From Candidatus Pacearchaeota archaeon CG10_big_fil_rev_8_21_14_0_10_35_13 (GTDB lineage: Archaea > Nanobdellota > Nanobdellia > Pacearchaeales > GW2011-AR1), in assembly GCA_002763035.1 (NCBI GenBank), contig PFDC01000002.1, positions 14,936 to 30,895 of the forward strand: a stretch of DNA of 15,960 nt. The letters are read 5' to 3'. A program made the position numbers and the translations under genes. Shown here one piece after another: positions 14,357-15,960 of this stretch. A model generated the notes under the pieces. The model had not been told where the DNA came from, made no database searches, and worked only from the letters and a program-made list of their open reading frames with translations. Each line of letters begins with the position of its first letter. The first letter of the stretch is position 1.

Positions 14357-15303
14357 AACTAACAATAATACTACCAACATATAATAATGAAAAGACTATT
14401 GATGAATGTCTAAAAAGCATCTACTCTCAAGACTACCTAAAAAAAAATTATGAAATATTATTTCTTGATGGAGGATCAATAGACAAAACTCTCAAGATAG
14501 CTAAGAAGTATCCTGTAAGAATAATCAATAATCCTAAGAGGGTAGAAGAAGAAGCAAGAATCATAGGAATAAAGGAAGCCAAGGGTGAAGTAATAGCATT
14601 CGTTGATGCCGATAATGTGCTGACTGGCAAGGACTGGATTAGTAGGATGCTTAAACCATTTGATGATGAAGAAATATCATTCGCAGATACACTATACTTC
14701 AACTACCGAAAGAATGATAAAATAGGAGTAAAATATCAAGCACTAATAGGCGGAGACGACCCTATAGCAACGTACTTAGGAATGTATAGTCGATGGTGCT
14801 ACCTGAAAGATGACTGGACGGACTACCCTAAGAAAGATGAAGACAAGGGAGACTACCTGAAATGCACGATGCTTAACAAAGAAAGAATACCACCAATGGG
14901 CTCTAACGGATTCTTAGTAAGAACAAAACTAGCAAAAAAATTCCTTAAAGAAAGATTCTTACATTCAGACTTTGTCTATGAACTAATAAATAATGGTCAT
15001 GAATACTTCGCTAAGGTAAAGACTGGAATAGTGCACAACCAACCAAGATTCTTCCCTAACAAGATTCGTAGAATGAAGAGAAGGTTGAACAAGGAAGTTA
15101 ATATAGGATATAACTACGGCACCAAGAAGGCAGAATTATTAAGAGTAACAATTTATATAATACTAATAATCCCAGTAATCATTGACATGATTAGAGGAAT
15201 GATAAAGAAGCCTGATAAGGCATGGCTATTCCACCCAGTAGCAAGTATTGGAGAACTAATGATCTATGGATGGTACACTATGAGGATGGTACTGGAGAGA
15301 TAA
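14353..15303 (+). CDS. family 2 glycosyltransferase with C-terminal membrane segment
   Basis: Protein of 316 aa. LTIILPTYNNEKTIDECLKSI opens the GT-A fold. FLDGGSIDKT gives the first Asp, NNPKRVEEEAR the nucleotide loop, and FVDADN the DxD at Asp85-Asp87. A distinctive middle part follows: GGDDPIATYLGMYSRW, then PPMGSNGFLVRTKL near the usual acceptor site and FLHSDFVYELINNGH. Near the C-terminus one clear hydrophobic helix (about 262-280, VTIYIILIIPVIIDMIRGM) and a short second one lie next to basic patches (KIRRMKRRLNKE). It is the last gene of the second operon, overlapping the previous GT2 by ATGA. The sugar is unknown. Confidence 0.87.
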   Translation: MKLTIILPTYNNEKTIDECLKSIYSQDYLKKNYEILFLDGGSIDKTLKIAKKYPVRIINNPKRVEEEARIIGIKEAKGEVIAFVDADNVLTGKDWISRMLKPFDDEEISFADTLYFNYRKNDKIGVKYQALIGGDDPIATYLGMYSRWCYLKDDWTDYPKKDEDKGDYLKCTMLNKERIPPMGSNGFLVRTKLAKKFLKERFLHSDFVYELINNGHEYFAKVKTGIVHNQPRFFPNKIRRMKRRLNKEVNIGYNYGTKKAELLRVTIYIILIIPVIIDMIRGMIKKPDKAWLFHPVASIGELMIYGWYTMRMVLER

Positions 15304-15321
15304 CGATAAAAAACAAAACAT

Positions 15322-15329
15322 TTTTAAAA
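15322..15329 (+). promoter_or_regulatory. TATA box of the methyltransferase gene
   Basis: TTTTAAAA in an A/T-rich 49-nt gap is centred 27.5 nt before the ATG at 15353, consistent with a leaderless separate transcript. The low complexity of the region makes it less certain than the other promoters. Confidence 0.5.
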
Positions 15330-15352
15330 AATAAAAATTTAACAATTTTAAT

Positions 15353-15880
15353 ATGATAAAAAAACTAAATTTAGGTAGCGGAAAAGATTATAAGAAAGGA
15401 GAAGAGTGGACTAACTTAGACTACAACAATGATTATAAAACTGATGTAAATCATGACCTTGATAAATACTCATACCCATTCAAAGATGAAGAGTTTGATT
15501 ATGTATACTGCTCACACATATTAGAACATGTCAAGGACTTATTTAAAACGCTAAGAGAAATAGAAAGGATAATTAAGCCGGGAGGAAAATTCCATATTAG
15601 AGTGCCACATTTTTCTAATGGTAACGGGTATAATGATCTAACACATAGAAGATTCTTCGGATGGCACACATTCCCACAATTACTAGAGGGATATTATAGG
15701 GAGAGGTATAACTTCAAGATCAAGAGCATGAGATTCAACTACTTAGCAGAAGGACACCAAACAGCTAATAAGTTATTTAGCTGGTTCTTCAACATCCTAC
15801 CTAAACAATTCTATGAAAGGTTCTTGTGCTGGGTTCTACCAGTAGGAGAAATAGAATTATTATTAAAAAAGATTAAATAA
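15353..15880 (+). CDS. SAM-dependent methyltransferase (class I, Methyltransf_11-like)
   Basis: Protein of 175 aa with a Rossmann-type SAM site. KLNLGSGKDYKKGEEWTNLD holds the glycine-rich motif I (LNLGSG, 5-10) and the acidic residue at the end of strand 2 (Asp23). FDYVYCSHILEHV (48-60) is motif III/IV, and IIKPGGKFHIRVPHFSN the later strand. The short C-terminal part contains aromatic residues and a hydrophobic patch (FYERFLCWVLPVGEIELLL) that may touch the membrane. Small methyltransferases of this kind often sit in glycan gene clusters and may cap or decorate sugars; that role here is inference from position right after the glycosyltransferases. The substrate is unknown. Confidence 0.82.
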   Translation: MIKKLNLGSGKDYKKGEEWTNLDYNNDYKTDVNHDLDKYSYPFKDEEFDYVYCSHILEHVKDLFKTLREIERIIKPGGKFHIRVPHFSNGNGYNDLTHRRFFGWHTFPQLLEGYYRERYNFKIKSMRFNYLAEGHQTANKLFSWFFNILPKQFYERFLCWVLPVGEIELLLKKIK

Positions 15881-15921
15881 TTATAAAAGAGAATCTTCAG
15901 GAAACTTATAAATCACTAATA

Positions 15922-15960
15922 ATGGCTGAGACTGAGGATTATTATCCTGAAAGTAAGCAT
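15922..15960 (+). CDS. possible start of an unidentified gene (partial, runs off the edge)
   Basis: An ATG at 15922 begins 13 codons reading MAETEDYYPESKH, acidic at first, open to the window end. TATA-like sequences occur at 15881-15888 (TTATAAAA) and 15906-15913 (TTATAAAT), but their centres lie about 37 and 13 nt before this ATG. Neither fits the 25-29 nt spacing of the other promoters. The true start could lie past the window. Too short to identify. Confidence 0.35.
   Translation, partial: MAETEDYYPESKH

Noticed and set aside
1..15960. CRISPR array, insertion sequence, toxin-antitoxin or defence island
   Set aside because: No regularly spaced repeats, transposase, nuclease or small toxin-like pairs. 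The gene content is ribosomal, secretion and glycan assembly.
1..15960. Stop codon reassignment (TGA read as an amino acid)
   Set aside because: TGA ends prefoldin, the SpoIIM gene, aglB, the GPT gene and several GT genes at their natural lengths, and no gene contains an internal in-frame TGA.

Overview
The window reads as a stretch of an AT-rich archaeal chromosome. The uS5 end, uL30, uL15 and SecY follow the archaeal ribosomal-protein order. There are also an archaeal prefoldin alpha subunit, a DUF106 membrane protein, an AglB-type oligosaccharyltransferase, and TATA/BRE promoters. The compact gene packing, the short proteins and the protein flavour (DUF106 next to secY without adk, an HIT-like protein with a PHVHFYFRPRY core, a SpoIIM-family protein) suggest a DPANN-type archaeon, perhaps Woesearchaeales or Pacearchaeales. 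That placement is inference; no rRNA is present to settle it.

Layout. (1) 1-2793, + strand: the probable tail of uS5, then uL30, uL15, secY and a DUF106/EMC3-like insertase, a ribosome-and-translocon block. (2) 2856-3272, + strand: prefoldin alpha with its own promoter. (3) 3449-4264, - strand: an eIF-2B-alpha-like / ribose-1,5-bisphosphate isomerase family protein. Its likely start is 35 codons inside the longest open frame. (4) 4431-5288, + strand: a SpoIIM/DUF95 membrane protein. (5) 5294-5716, - strand: a small HIT-like protein, tail to tail with SpoIIM. (6) 5823-11618, + strand: a tightly packed operon of oligosaccharyltransferase AglB, a GPT/MraY-type sugar-phosphate transferase, a MOP-superfamily flippase and a dolichyl-phosphate-type family 2 glycosyltransferase. 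(7) 11666-15303, + strand: a second operon of CDP-glucose synthase (RfbF-like), CDP-glucose 4,6-dehydratase (RfbG-like) and two membrane-anchored family 2 glycosyltransferases. (8) 15353-15880: a SAM-dependent methyltransferase, then the start of another possible gene at the right edge.

Together regions 6-8 form a nearly complete N-glycosylation island. The GPT enzyme can load a sugar-phosphate on a polyprenyl carrier, and the GT2 enzymes extend it. RfbF and RfbG supply a CDP-4-keto-6-deoxyhexose, the flippase turns the lipid-linked glycan outward, and AglB transfers it to Asn of secreted proteins. SecY and the DUF106 protein upstream are the matching secretion and insertion machinery.

Two window-wide signals stand out. 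First, TATA boxes centred 25-29 nt before the start codon occur at seven transcription units, implying leaderless mRNAs. Second, there is strong strand asymmetry: + strand genes end codons in A/C (ATA, AAA, GCA, TTC), while the two - strand genes end them in T/G (ATT, AAG, GCT, TTT). So the + strand is A/C-rich whichever way a gene points. The rfbF/rfbG pair departs from this pattern, which fits recent acquisition or inversion. No RNA gene, CRISPR array or insertion sequence was seen.
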